The translations under genes and the position numbers were made by a program. From the NCBI GenBank assembly GCA_016711295.1, contig JADJTE010000001.1:434001-498000 (forward strand): a stretch of DNA of 64,000 nt, written 5' to 3'. Positions 9,926-18,747 of this stretch are shown piece by piece. The stretch's first letter is position 1. Each line of letters begins with the position of its first letter. The notes under the pieces were generated by a model that worked only from the letters and a program-made list of their open reading frames with translations, ran no database searches and was not told the DNA's origin. The stretch is from Sphingobacteriales bacterium. GTDB lineage: Bacteria > Bacteroidota > Bacteroidia > Chitinophagales > UBA2359.

Positions 9926-11029
9926 TAATGCCCAATTCATGAGGTAGAAATAGCTTCCTAAACGCAGCCAGCGGTTGTGTAAGTGGCATTGGCGCAATAG
10001 CCAATCGAGGGCGGGCAGCAATAGCAAGGCCAATTGGACGGCTAATAATACGCAGTAGAATATCGATGTTTGTGCCAAATAGGCACTGCTTGCCAAGGCA
10101 GTAAGGATAGAAAAGGGACCTAACCAGCGCAATACTTTGTGCGACCAAAAGGCAAACCATACTCCGTTACGCGAGGGCAATAGCAAGGCGGCAAAGCGGC
10201 GTAGGTTCTGAAAATTGCCTGCCGAGATGCGCTTTTTGCGCTTAAATTCTACGCTTACTTCGTCGGGTATGGCTTCGTGGCAAATGGCTTTGGGTTCGGC
10301 TATGGCTTTTTTGCCCTTTTCGAGGGCGCACATAGTCAAATAAAAATCTTCCATCAAAAAATTGGGCGGTATCGGCACAAACAAATTAGCGCGTAGGGCG
10401 TAACACGCGCCAAACGCGCCCATCATCGTGCCCGATACGAGTCCTTCCAAATATTTGATGTCGTTTTCGCGGCTGATATAGGCGTTTTCTTGCAGCGCGA
10501 TACCCCTGTTTTGCGCATTGGGATTATGGACAAAACTACCAACTACACCTATATCGGGATTTTTGAAGTGTTTGGCTAATTCGTATAATGTAGAGCGCGT
10601 AAACAAGACATTAGCATCGGTCAGTACCAACAAGCAATCGCAGCCAAAACTACAAATTGCCGTGCCGTAACGCTCCATCAATTGATTGAGGATGTTCGAC
10701 TTGCCATTGCGCCCCTCAAAACGAGTTAGCAACAAATTGTCGTGCTGCTCGGTATATTGTTGAACGGTGCTGTCGGTATTGTCGGTAGAACCGTCCGACC
10801 CTATAATGACTTCAAATTGGTCGTCGGGGTAATCGGTATCAAATACGGATCTCAATTTCTGCTCGATAATTTTACCCTCGTTATATGCTGCCATCATAAC
10901 GATAATATAAGGCAAATCTTCGTCGTGGCGCGAAAAGGTCAAATCGTTTAATTGCCTACCTCGCGCCCAATACCGCAGCAGCCACGGATAGAGTACGTAG
11001 GAATGAAATAGGGCAAATACCGCCCCCAA
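9860..11029 (-). CDS. Membrane glycosyltransferase, family 2
   Basis: 389 residues. The GT-A core has IVMMAAYNEGKIIEQKL (nucleotide-sugar binding), IGSDGSTDNT, a VLTDANVLF metal-binding DxN/DxD-like segment near residue 140, and MMGAFGACYALR followed by MEDFYLTM. The KRKKRISAGNFQNLRRF stretch resembles the QxxRW region of processive enzymes, and the C-terminus has three or four membrane helices. The substrate is unknown; polysaccharide or glycolipid synthesis is likely. No ATG is in frame: the first start is TTG 11029. An ATG at 11055 in another frame (MSLLFQFLF) would supply the missing membrane segment if one base were corrected in the TTTTGGGGG run. Confidence 0.85.
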   Translation of the reverse strand: MGAVFALFHSYVLYPWLLRYWARGRQLNDLTFSRHDEDLPYIIVMMAAYNEGKIIEQKLRSVFDTDYPDDQFEVIIGSDGSTDNTDSTVQQYTEQHDNLLLTRFEGRNGKSNILNQLMERYGTAICSFGCDCLLVLTDANVLFTRSTLYELAKHFKNPDIGVVGSFVHNPNAQNRGIALQENAYISRENDIKYLEGLVSGTMMGAFGACYALRANLFVPIPPNFLMEDFYLTMCALEKGKKAIAEPKAICHEAIPDEVSVEFKRKKRISAGNFQNLRRFAALLLPSRNGVWFAFWSHKVLRWLGPFSILTALASSAYLAQTSIFYCVLLAVQLALLLLPALDWLLRQCHLHNRWLRLGSYFYLMNWALLAGFWQYLRGVKTNAWSPPQR

Positions 11030-11233
11030 AACAAGAACTGGAATAGCAAACTCATCAAATTGTGTTCAATCGGAGCGCAAATATGCGAAAATTTTCGTAG
11101 CCAAACACCATAGCCCACGTTTTTTAGCCCAATAGCCGCTAAAATAAAGGCAGGCGACCCAATAACTGATATTGAGTACGGTTTTTTCTTATTGCATCTG
11201 AACTGTATTTTTTTGCAACATGAATAAAAATTT

Positions 11234-11365
11234 GTAACTATTTTGGGTCTGGGGTTTTGAGTATGGGGTAATGGGTTATATCTATCTAATAATGCCTGAA
11301 ATCATTGCATATTCGATTGGAAATGGCTATTCTTGTGGGCTGTTTCTACAAGGCTAAATAGTTAC
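11234..11365. mobile_element. MITE family 1, copy B (132 bp)
   Basis: Starts GTAACTATTTTGGGTC (one mismatch to the family end) and ends AAGGCTAAATAGTTAC. The interior shares TATCTAATAATGCCTGA and GCATATTCGATT with copies C to F. No target duplication can be seen (flanks AAAAATTT and GCCTAAAC), so it is probably an older insertion. No coding capacity. Confidence 0.8.
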
Positions 11366-11381
11366 GCCTAAACAATAAAAA

Positions 11382-11411
11382 TAGCGGCGTACTCATGAAG
11401 TAACGCCGCTA
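11382..11411 (-). terminator. Rho-independent terminator (minus strand)
   Basis: Perfect 9-bp stem TAGCGGCGT / ACGCCGCTA with a 12-nt loop, followed on the minus strand by TTTTTATTG. It would end a transcript coming from the right, where no protein gene is present up to the divergent gene at 12161, which implies an unannotated RNA or very small gene. Confidence 0.6.
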
Positions 11412-11660
11412 CCGAACAATAAGTAATCCATCAAAAAACCATTGTGCTGTTTTCCTTCCATTTCCTAACTTTTGTTGGCGAGTAAGTAGTAGTTAGGTTT
11501 CATAGCAGTCGCCATTAAGCGACGATAGCAGTTCGTTTGGTTCAGGGCAAACAGTCTCTCTGTGGTGGCGTTTTTTTTCTTGTTCTGCTTGTTCGGAAAG
11601 AAGTTTTTACCTCTCTATAGTCATTGTAAAATAGCTAAGTTCAATTGATGTGGCAAAAAT
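11382..11660 (-). ncRNA. Candidate small RNA or short-peptide transcript in a gene-free gap
   Basis: The 1.1-kb gap 11056-12160 contains no convincing gene. On the minus strand a TATTTTTG -7-like element at 11654-11661 is followed by about 260 nt that end in the terminator at 11382-11411. Inside are two further short hairpins (GTCGC-CATTAA-GCGAC near 11508-11523 and GTTTG-GTTCAGGG-CAAAC near 11534-11552) and a 12-codon frame MKPNYYLLANKS. I do not recognise a known RNA family (not SRP RNA, tmRNA or a tRNA). No good -33 element is seen, so this is a candidate only. The rest of the gap (11700-12060) is AT-rich with nothing recognised. Confidence 0.3.
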
Positions 11661-12062
11661 AGGGCTGTTTGTGCTACTATGTTAATTTTTTTTTTGACGG
11701 TTATCGCACATTAAAACAAATGGTAAAATTCATAAAAAATTGATTGTCAGTCGATTATGGATTTATTTATAGAAATCAATCGACAAAATTCATTTATTCA
11801 ACCCGCATTTTTTAGGACGAAATAACGTAAAAAAGCCACATATCGCGTTTAATAGCCATTGAGACTACTCATTAGAGGGTTGGCTTGCTTAGGTATTGAC
11901 TGCTATTAAAGGCATTTTTTTTCTTAGTACGCCACTTAGCTCAAAGGGCGAGCTCGGTATTATTCTAGCGAAGTGCCGCGCTACACCCACCTCGCGCAAT
12001 TGGTCTATAAAAGCAAGGTATATGCCTGCTGTTGGTTCTTTAAATTTGATACAAAACATCGA

Positions 12063-12097
12063 TTTGGCTAAAATTTTGGACTAAAATGCTACCTTTG
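12063..12097 (+). promoter_or_regulatory. Bacteroidota-type promoter for the acetyltransferase gene
   Basis: TTTG at 12063-12066, a 23-bp spacer, then TACCTTTG at 12090-12097 fits the TTTG-N(17-23)-TAnnTTTG promoter of this phylum. Transcription would start near 12104, downstream of the alternative start at 12086, which supports ATG 12161 as the true start. Confidence 0.6.
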
Positions 12098-12160
12098 CAT
12101 TATCAATTATCGCCAACCTGTTTATTTATTCATATTACCATACGCTGCGCCATCGCCACC

Positions 12161-13309
12161 ATGTCCGATATTACCATCAAACCCATCAACCCCGACTCAA
12201 AGCGCGAGTTGGACAATTTTATTTTTTTTGCTTGGACTATCTACGAAGGCAATCCTTATTGGGTGCCGCCTTTGCTAATGGACATTCGCAAAACGCTTAA
12301 TCCGCGTAAAAATTCGTTTTTCCAAAATGCCCAAATGCAACTCTATATTGCCGAGCGCAACGGCAAAACCATAGGGCGCATAGCCGCTATAAAAAATGAC
12401 CTACACAACCAGACCCATCACGACAAAGCAGGCTTTTTTGGTTTCTTTGAATGTATCAACGACCAAGCCGTAGCCAATGCCCTACTGGATACGGCTAAGG
12501 CATGGCTCACCGAGCGCGGCATGGATACGATGATAGGACCAGCTAATCCATCTATCAACCACGAATTTGGCTTGCTCATCGAAGGTTTCGACGATTCGCC
12601 GCGAATTATGATGCCCTATAACCCCGAATATTATATCCAACTACTCGAAAATTATGGTTTGTCGATAGCCAAAAAATTATTGGCGTTCAAGATAGAACAA
12701 GAACACGTATTGGATAACCCCAAATTTGTGCGTATTGCCAATGCCGTGCGCCAAAGGTCGGGCATAACAGTAAGGTCGGCGAACTTTAAAGACCTCAAAA
12801 ACGAAGTAAGCCTTATCAAGGAAATATATAATGCCGCTTGGCGCGACCCACAATTCGGCGGATATAATTGGGGAGCAATACCCCTCACTGATGCCGAAAT
12901 GGACGAACTTGCCGCCACTATCAAGCCCTTAGCCAACCCCGAAATGATTATTTTCGGCTCGGTGGGCGACAAAACCATCGGCTTCGCGCTGTGTATACCC
13001 GACTTTAATTATATCCTAAAACAAATGAACGGCAGATTATTTCCGTTCAACTTCTTAAAACTATTTACCCAACGCAAAAAAATAGAGTGGGCGCGGATTA
13101 TCATACTTGGCATACTACCCGAATATCAAGGGCGCGGCTACGATGCTGTTTTGTATCACGAAGTCGTGACGCGCTCGCGCCAATTTGGTATTAAATACGG
13201 CGAAGCAAGTTGGATTTTGGAAGATAACCTGCCTATGGTTCGCGCTGCCCAAGAGGTAATGAGCGGTACGGTATATAAGAAATATGCCGCTTATTCCGTT
13301 AAATGGTAA
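12161..13309 (+). CDS. YghO-like GNAT-family N-acetyltransferase
   Basis: 382 residues. The N-terminal half has WTIYEGNPYWVPPLLMD and GRIAAIKN, and GPANPSINHEFGLLIEGFD is a hallmark of the YghO-like family; the C-terminal half contains the GNAT acetyl-CoA loop, seen as LGILPEYQGRGYDAVLYHE near residue 325. Substrate unknown. Cytoplasmic, with no signal peptide. The first 25 residues of the longest frame overlap the promoter and are not conserved, so I start at ATG 12161. It stands alone: the flanking gaps hold a MITE on the right and no gene for about 1.1 kb on the left. Confidence 0.85.
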   Translation: MSDITIKPINPDSKRELDNFIFFAWTIYEGNPYWVPPLLMDIRKTLNPRKNSFFQNAQMQLYIAERNGKTIGRIAAIKNDLHNQTHHDKAGFFGFFECINDQAVANALLDTAKAWLTERGMDTMIGPANPSINHEFGLLIEGFDDSPRIMMPYNPEYYIQLLENYGLSIAKKLLAFKIEQEHVLDNPKFVRIANAVRQRSGITVRSANFKDLKNEVSLIKEIYNAAWRDPQFGGYNWGAIPLTDAEMDELAATIKPLANPEMIIFGSVGDKTIGFALCIPDFNYILKQMNGRLFPFNFLKLFTQRKKIEWARIIILGILPEYQGRGYDAVLYHEVVTRSRQFGIKYGEASWILEDNLPMVRAAQEVMSGTVYKKYAAYSVKW

Positions 13310-13343
13310 GAACGGCAAAATAAAACGATTGCTTGAACAAAAC

Positions 13344-13621
13344 GTAACTATTTAGGGTATAGGGTTTTGGGTATGGGGTAATGAACAATTTCCGCTTTAA
13401 ATAATTCACGCTATATAATACGCTGAAAATGAACGATTTGATTTTATTGATAAAATTATAATAAAAAATTTACAATTTTACAACTCGCTTGCTATTAGTA
13501 GAATACGAATTATTAAATTTTAATAGCGGGGATTACTGGGGGGTAATGAGCAATACTTATCTAATAATGCCTGACATCGCTGCATATTCGATTAGTTCCC
13601 CCTACAAGGCTAAATAGTTAC
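13344..13621. mobile_element. MITE family 1, copy C (278 bp, perfect 8-bp TSD, internally expanded)
   Basis: Ends GTAACTATTTAG (13344-13355) and CTAAATAGTTAC (13610-13621) are perfect inverted repeats, flanked by AACAAAAC at 13336-13343 and 13622-13629. The interior matches copies D to F, except that 165 bp (13385-13549) are inserted between two copies of GGGGTAATGA (13375-13384 and 13540-13549). No coding capacity. It occupies most of the gap between the acetyltransferase and the SPOR genes; nothing else is seen there apart from the -7 element at 13759. Confidence 0.92.
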
Positions 13622-13758
13622 AACAAAACTATACAAGGCAACACTGCAAAAGCCTGCTTTGTTACAAAGCGTCTAATCGACATAAAAATTGCATTCAACA
13701 GATGGACAAAAAGGGCTAACTACCCTTTGCTCACCACTCAACAATAATATTCTTGCTG

Positions 13759-13766
13759 TATCTTTG
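13759..13766 (+). promoter_or_regulatory. -7 promoter element for the SPOR operon
   Basis: TATCTTTG fits the Bacteroidota TAnnTTTG -7 box and lies 42 bp before ATG 13809. A TTTG at 13726-13729 is a poorly spaced (29 bp) -33 candidate. Confidence 0.45.
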
Positions 13767-13808
13767 CACCTAAGTTCTCTAAACGATAAACTATTCCTAA
13801 TCCCAACC

Positions 13809-14553
13809 ATGAAACCCATTTTTTGGCATTTCCTCATCGCTTTCTTAGCCTTACTATCCACCGCCACCCTACTCCACGCACAAGCCGACACCAACGTATC
13901 TCTACGCCTACAATTAGGCGCGTATCGCAACCCTGCAATGGGCAAATTTGACCGCGTAAAATTGAATGAGTTGAAAGGCTCTATCTATACCGAAGACATT
14001 GGCAACGGTATAAAGCGCGTTTTTATAGGCGATTATAATACGCCCGAAGCAGCCGAAAAAGCCTTAGAAAAAGTAAAGGCAATGGGCTACGAAAACGCTT
14101 ATATCGTCGCCGTTGATGCAAGTAAAGATAATGCTGTCAAACAAGCACCCGCGCTTACACCCGCCAAAACCGAAACTACCACCAGCAACAATAGCAGCGG
14201 AACAGAACTCATCAAGGAACAGAAACCAGCGCGGACATGCTGTCGATACAAACGCAGGAGGTTCTACTAAACCACAAGAAACACCCAGCACCACCACACC
14301 CACCAATACGCCCAAAGCACCCGAAAAAGCCAATTACTTCATACAATTAGGCTCGTATAAACAAATCAACTTCAAATCGTTTGGCAACGTAGCCGACTTA
14401 GGCGAACTAACCGCCGAACGTGTGGGCGATGCTACCAAAATGACCCTTGGCACCTATACTTCGCGCCGCGATGCCGAACAAATTTTGGCGGTCGTCAAAC
14501 AACGCGGTTATGCCGCTGCTTTTATCAAAACCATTCCCATTGCCGAAAAATAG
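13809..14553 (+). CDS. Exported protein with two SPOR-like modules, frameshifted in the linker
   Basis: A signal peptide (FLIAFLALLSTATLLHAQA) is followed by a SPOR-like module (LRLQLGAYRNPAMGKFDRV ... VFIGDYNTPEAAEKALEKV), a Thr/Pro-rich linker, and a second module (YFIQLGSYKQINFKSFGNV ... MTLGTYTSRRDAEQILAVV). SPOR domains usually bind denuded peptidoglycan glycans at division sites. The frame changes once in the linker, between about 14200 and 14240; both modules are intact, so a single gene of about 247 residues is likely. It is 6 bp upstream of a second SPOR gene and almost certainly cotranscribed with it. The true role is unknown. Confidence 0.75.
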
Positions 14554-14559
14554 CCTATC

Positions 14560-16269
14560 ATGACCTATCGCGCTTTTATCCTCTGCCTCTTTTGTGTAGT
14601 CATTGCCTTATTAGGAAACGGCGATATGCCCATCTTTGCCCAAAAAACAATATCAATGGGCAAAAAAAATACGCCTCAATTGTATTACAAAATACAAATT
14701 GCCGCCTACCGAAACCTCAATCTGGCGCAACTAAGCCCCTTGGGCAATATCGGCAAATTGTTTGCCGAAGACGCGGGCAATGGTATAAAGCGCGTCATTA
14801 TGGGCTATTACACAACGCGCACCCAAGCCGAAGCCCTGCTGCCTCGCGTACATGAACAAGGTTTTAGTACCGCTTTTGTCACTCCGCACCAAAGCATTGT
14901 GCCTAACGATAGTACGGCTATTGCCTTTGCACCCGCTGCTACAGAAGAAACTACTACGCCCATCGCCCAACACAGCGAAACAGACAACACACCTCCGTCA
15001 GCGTCCGGAGAGCTGTCGCCCTTGGCAGATAACGAAGCCTATGCCATCATCCTCAATGCTACCGACCTCGTTATTACGCAAAAATTACCCGATATGCTCG
15101 ATTGGGGTAGCGTGTTTGTGCCTCTAAACGACCCCGATACCAATACGCTGTTGGGCAGCTACGACACACCCGAACGAGCTTGGCATGTACTCGATTATGT
15201 GCAGGCAAATGTGTCGGACAAAGCTACTCTCTGTATCATCAATACCCAAACATCAGAAATCGTACGCCAACGCGCGACCGCTCCCGCCAAACAAGCCGAC
15301 AATAATACAGACACTACTACAGATAACCCACCACAAAGCAAGGATAATAACAGCCAAACCGATAACAACACTGCTACTACCACCGAAGCACCCAAAGCAG
15401 AAACGCAGCCCAATCCCAAAAATCCGTGCGACAAGGAAGAAGAATCAGCCGCCGCAACACCGCCAAACACCCAACCCGAACCCAGAGACGAAGCCCCCCA
15501 AGCCGAAGCCATCTACAAACCCTACGACAGCACCGCTCCCAAAGACCCCGCCAATACAACAGCTGGCAGTAGCAGTACTAATACTACACCCGAAGAACCC
15601 CAATCTATACTATTACTGCCCCCCGAAGTCATAGCAAGCAATATTAGCGAAGCCCCCGAATTGCCCGCATTTTCGCGCTTCAAAACCTATTTTAGCAATT
15701 ATGATACCGTCAAAACCCGACTCACCATCATTCCCTACGACCCTATCTTAGACGATATAGCAAGTACGGACTCCTTGCAATGGGACAAAAATTCAGTCGA
15801 TACTAACCGAAAATTGCGCGGCGTATATATACCTGCTAACTTAGTAGCCATACTCGACTCTATACCCCAAGACGACCCCAAATGGTCGTTTTATGCCCTC
15901 TTTAAATATGCCCTTAGCCCCATGCACGACGCTTACATAATACGTGCGGGCAAAGGCGAGTACCACAGCGATAATAATATCTACTTGGCAGTGTATGACA
16001 AAGCCCTAGGCGACTTTACTCATACCGAACTCATCAGCAAAGTCTGGGGCGGCGGCAACTCGTTCGGATTTATGCGCAGTTGGATAGCCGATTTAGACCA
16101 AGACGGCGACCACCATGATATACTCACCCACACAACCGAAGAAATAACCAACGGAGACAACGTAAGCACTAACTATACCCTTTATGCTAAGGTGTGGAAC
16201 AACGGGCAGTACTTAGATGCTCAAATCATCGACGAACCAGCCATAAAACAACAATTAGGGATTGAATGA
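14560..16269 (+). CDS. Exported SPOR-module protein with long disordered linker and unknown C-terminal domain
   Basis: 569 residues. A signal peptide (residues 1-28, ending IFAQ) is followed by a SPOR-like module (YYKIQIAAYRNLNLAQLSP ... MGYYTTRTQAEALL, about 42-108) and a more divergent repeat (AYAIILNATDL ... LGSYDTPERAWHVLDYV, about 158-225). Residues 235-355 are an Asn/Thr/Pro/Glu-rich low-complexity linker. The C-terminal 210 residues form a domain I do not recognise; it includes DLDQDGDHHDIL near residue 511, resembling a calcium-binding DxDxDG loop. The gene follows another SPOR gene by 6 bp. Probably periplasmic or surface-associated. Confidence 0.7.
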   Translation: MTYRAFILCLFCVVIALLGNGDMPIFAQKTISMGKKNTPQLYYKIQIAAYRNLNLAQLSPLGNIGKLFAEDAGNGIKRVIMGYYTTRTQAEALLPRVHEQGFSTAFVTPHQSIVPNDSTAIAFAPAATEETTTPIAQHSETDNTPPSASGELSPLADNEAYAIILNATDLVITQKLPDMLDWGSVFVPLNDPDTNTLLGSYDTPERAWHVLDYVQANVSDKATLCIINTQTSEIVRQRATAPAKQADNNTDTTTDNPPQSKDNNSQTDNNTATTTEAPKAETQPNPKNPCDKEEESAAATPPNTQPEPRDEAPQAEAIYKPYDSTAPKDPANTTAGSSSTNTTPEEPQSILLLPPEVIASNISEAPELPAFSRFKTYFSNYDTVKTRLTIIPYDPILDDIASTDSLQWDKNSVDTNRKLRGVYIPANLVAILDSIPQDDPKWSFYALFKYALSPMHDAYIIRAGKGEYHSDNNIYLAVYDKALGDFTHTELISKVWGGGNSFGFMRSWIADLDQDGDHHDILTHTTEEITNGDNVSTNYTLYAKVWNNGQYLDAQIIDEPAIKQQLGIE

Positions 16270-16301
16270 CACACATACACGGATAAAATTGGAGCATTTT
16301 T

Positions 16302-18623
16302 TTATTGACCAATGCCGCTGCCCACTATCACTAATACAGTTGACGTAGGTATCGCGCCTTTTTCCTTACCCGTTATGCGCAGCACATAGCAGCCCATAGG
16401 CAAAGCCGCAGGCAATTGCCAGTTATAAGCACTTTCAGGCGATAGTATATCCTTAGTTTGTGCCGCACAACGCCCCAAAATATCATACAATTGCAGTGCC
16501 GCAGCCCCCGCATAAGTGGAATTGATGATTAGTTCGCGGGTAGCGGCATTGTACCTAAGCTTTATGGGCATGGATTCATCTGTTAGTGGTGCTATATCGG
16601 GATTTACCGATAGCTGTACGCCTGGTGCCTGCGACCATAAGCCCAAACCACCGCGCATATTGCCCACTGCCATTTCTAAGGTGCCATTTTGGTTCAGGTC
16701 TGCTACTGCCAAGCCGCCCCTACCGCCCTCGTTTAGCAGCGTAGCTATGTCGGGTTGTGGCGTGAAGGCGGTTTGGGTCAGGTCGGTATATACAAATACG
16801 CGCCCGCTCTCCGAACTCACTAACAAGTAAGGTTGCTCGGTATCGGGCAATGTAGCAATAAATGGTGCGCTATAACCAAACAAATTGCCCGTTGTGCGCA
16901 CATCTACCTGCCCCCAGAACGAACTGATTAGCTCAAATTGTGGGTTGCCACCAATGCTGATATTGCGCCACAAATTGAGCTTGCCTGCTTTTTCGCCCAA
17001 TATCAAATCGGGGCGACCGTCTTGGTCTATATCATACAAGCAAGGTACTGCACTATCGCCGCCCGCTATTTCGAGCAAATTAAATGTTTCGAGTTCTAAC
17101 TGCATTGGCATATCGGGCAAGGCTGTATTGCGAAAAAAATGAACGCTGCCATTTTCGCTCCCCGCCAACAAATCGATATCGCCATCGTTGTCTAAATCGG
17201 CAAAGGCGGGGTAAAGCCCGTCTAAATTGTAAGCACTCATCGCCGCAAAATCGTCGCTCACGAGCCGAAATTCGGGATATCCGGGCAGCCCTATATTTTC
17301 AAACAACATCAATTGGGCGCGGTAGGTCTGAGTAGCGGTATCGAAATAGCCACGGTTGCCTATCAACAAATCCAATTTGCCGTCTTGGTTATAATCGGCA
17401 AAAGCGGGATAACTTCTCATGCCCACATCTATCATATCGCACAGCAAAAAACAATCGGTATCGAATGTCCATTCCAAAGCAGTAGTATCTGATGTGCCGA
17501 GATACCGCCATACCGAGTGCGTGCTTTGTGCTGGCTCGGCGTTGGGTGCGACGATAATATCGGCATTTTGGTCGGCATTGGTATCTAAATAAAAAGCCGC
17601 TGGAAACAGGTATAGGTCGAGCGGCACGCCACTTTCGGACGGAAACAGGGTATCTTGTTCGGTCATTAGTGCATTGGGTGGCGCGGCAGCATTGCGCAAC
17701 AAAACGAGGTGTCGCCCCAATACATCGCCTACCAATAGGTCGGTATCGTCGTCCTTATCGGCATCAAAGGCTAATAACGACGACCCCGAATGGAGCAGTT
17801 GTCGGCTATTATCGGGTTGCTGCATTCCGTCATTACAATCGGCAAATAATTCTATCTCGTTAGAAAAAGGATTTTCCGTAAAATCGCCCCAGCAGCGGTC
17901 GTAGCGCAGAAACCACAGCGTATCCGCAGGGTTGCCCGTCAGTTCTATCGACTGATTTTCGAAATATTCGACCTTCGTACCACTCGAATTAAAATGCAGT
18001 ATATCGAGGTCGCCATCGCCGTTTATATCATATAGCGCGGGTATTTCGATGCTGCTGCTTGGTATATTCAAGGGCACCCCCACCAATCCCAAGTAGCGCA
18101 AAGGCGATGCCGCTAAGGTAAAACTAATGCTTTGGTCGGCATTGCGTTGGGCGCGATAGACGGCAATACCTGCATTAGAATAGGTAAATATATCGGGCAA
18201 GCCGTCGGCGGTATAATCGGATAATAAAACCCAGTCGCGCAGGATAGGCGGCATATAGGCGGCATATTCGGGTGCGTAGCGGTAGGGCGTTTGCGGGACA
18301 GCAGGCAGCAGGCTATCGGTGTGGCGCACAAACGATAGCATGGTATTATTGGAACGGTCAAATATGGCTAAGTCGGACAAGCCATCATTATTCCAATCGA
18401 TAGCCGAAAATTGAGGATTATTTAATCCACCTGCCCAAGCATAGCGCAATAGGGTTGTATCGTCGCGCCAAACTCGCAAGTCGGGTACGCGCTCGAAAGG
18501 CAATACTTGTGCCACAAGAGCAGACAATTGGGCTATCCATATAGCCAAGCCTATTGCCCAAATGCGCGGAAATATAGGAGATAGGCGATTGAATGGGTGG
18601 CTTTGGCGGGTTCTATTGGTCAT
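16302..18623 (-). CDS. Secreted FG-GAP/VCBS-repeat protein with T9SS sorting domain
   Basis: 773 residues, exported: a hydrophobic leader (IGLAIWIAQLSALVAQ) lies about 25 residues after the chosen ATG 18623. At least eight FG-GAP/VCBS-type repeats follow, each with a calcium-binding loop such as DWNNDGLSD, DINGDGDLD, DADKDDDTD, DYNQDGKLD, DLDNDGDID, DIDQDGRPD and DLNQNGTLE; together they should fold as a beta-propeller. The last 80 residues (ELIINSTYAGAAALQLYDI, then LPMGCYVLRITG) are a type A T9SS sorting domain, so the protein is probably exported across the outer membrane and anchored or released. Divergent from another secreted propeller gene, 124 bp away. Partner unknown. Confidence 0.85.
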   Translation of the reverse strand: MTNRTRQSHPFNRLSPIFPRIWAIGLAIWIAQLSALVAQVLPFERVPDLRVWRDDTTLLRYAWAGGLNNPQFSAIDWNNDGLSDLAIFDRSNNTMLSFVRHTDSLLPAVPQTPYRYAPEYAAYMPPILRDWVLLSDYTADGLPDIFTYSNAGIAVYRAQRNADQSISFTLAASPLRYLGLVGVPLNIPSSSIEIPALYDINGDGDLDILHFNSSGTKVEYFENQSIELTGNPADTLWFLRYDRCWGDFTENPFSNEIELFADCNDGMQQPDNSRQLLHSGSSLLAFDADKDDDTDLLVGDVLGRHLVLLRNAAAPPNALMTEQDTLFPSESGVPLDLYLFPAAFYLDTNADQNADIIVAPNAEPAQSTHSVWRYLGTSDTTALEWTFDTDCFLLCDMIDVGMRSYPAFADYNQDGKLDLLIGNRGYFDTATQTYRAQLMLFENIGLPGYPEFRLVSDDFAAMSAYNLDGLYPAFADLDNDGDIDLLAGSENGSVHFFRNTALPDMPMQLELETFNLLEIAGGDSAVPCLYDIDQDGRPDLILGEKAGKLNLWRNISIGGNPQFELISSFWGQVDVRTTGNLFGYSAPFIATLPDTEQPYLLVSSESGRVFVYTDLTQTAFTPQPDIATLLNEGGRGGLAVADLNQNGTLEMAVGNMRGGLGLWSQAPGVQLSVNPDIAPLTDESMPIKLRYNAATRELIINSTYAGAAALQLYDILGRCAAQTKDILSPESAYNWQLPAALPMGCYVLRITGKEKGAIPTSTVLVIVGSGIGQ

Positions 18624-18747
18624 AGCATCAAAAACTAAGCGCAAAATACAAAAATTAGCGGGCAATAGCGTATTTTTGTGGGCTTTTTGACAAGTTGCTG
18701 CTATATTATCGCCGTTTTATCAAATAGCACTAACCTATAACCTATCT

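Noticed and set aside
11896..12084. 62-codon frame upstream of the acetyltransferase gene
   Set aside because: TTG start, no recognisable family, and it overlaps the consensus promoter of the next gene.
15185..15634. 149-codon Pro/Lys-rich frame inside the second SPOR gene
   Set aside because: A frame shadow of the low-complexity Thr/Asn/Pro linker; the enclosing gene is long, has a signal peptide and continues on both sides.
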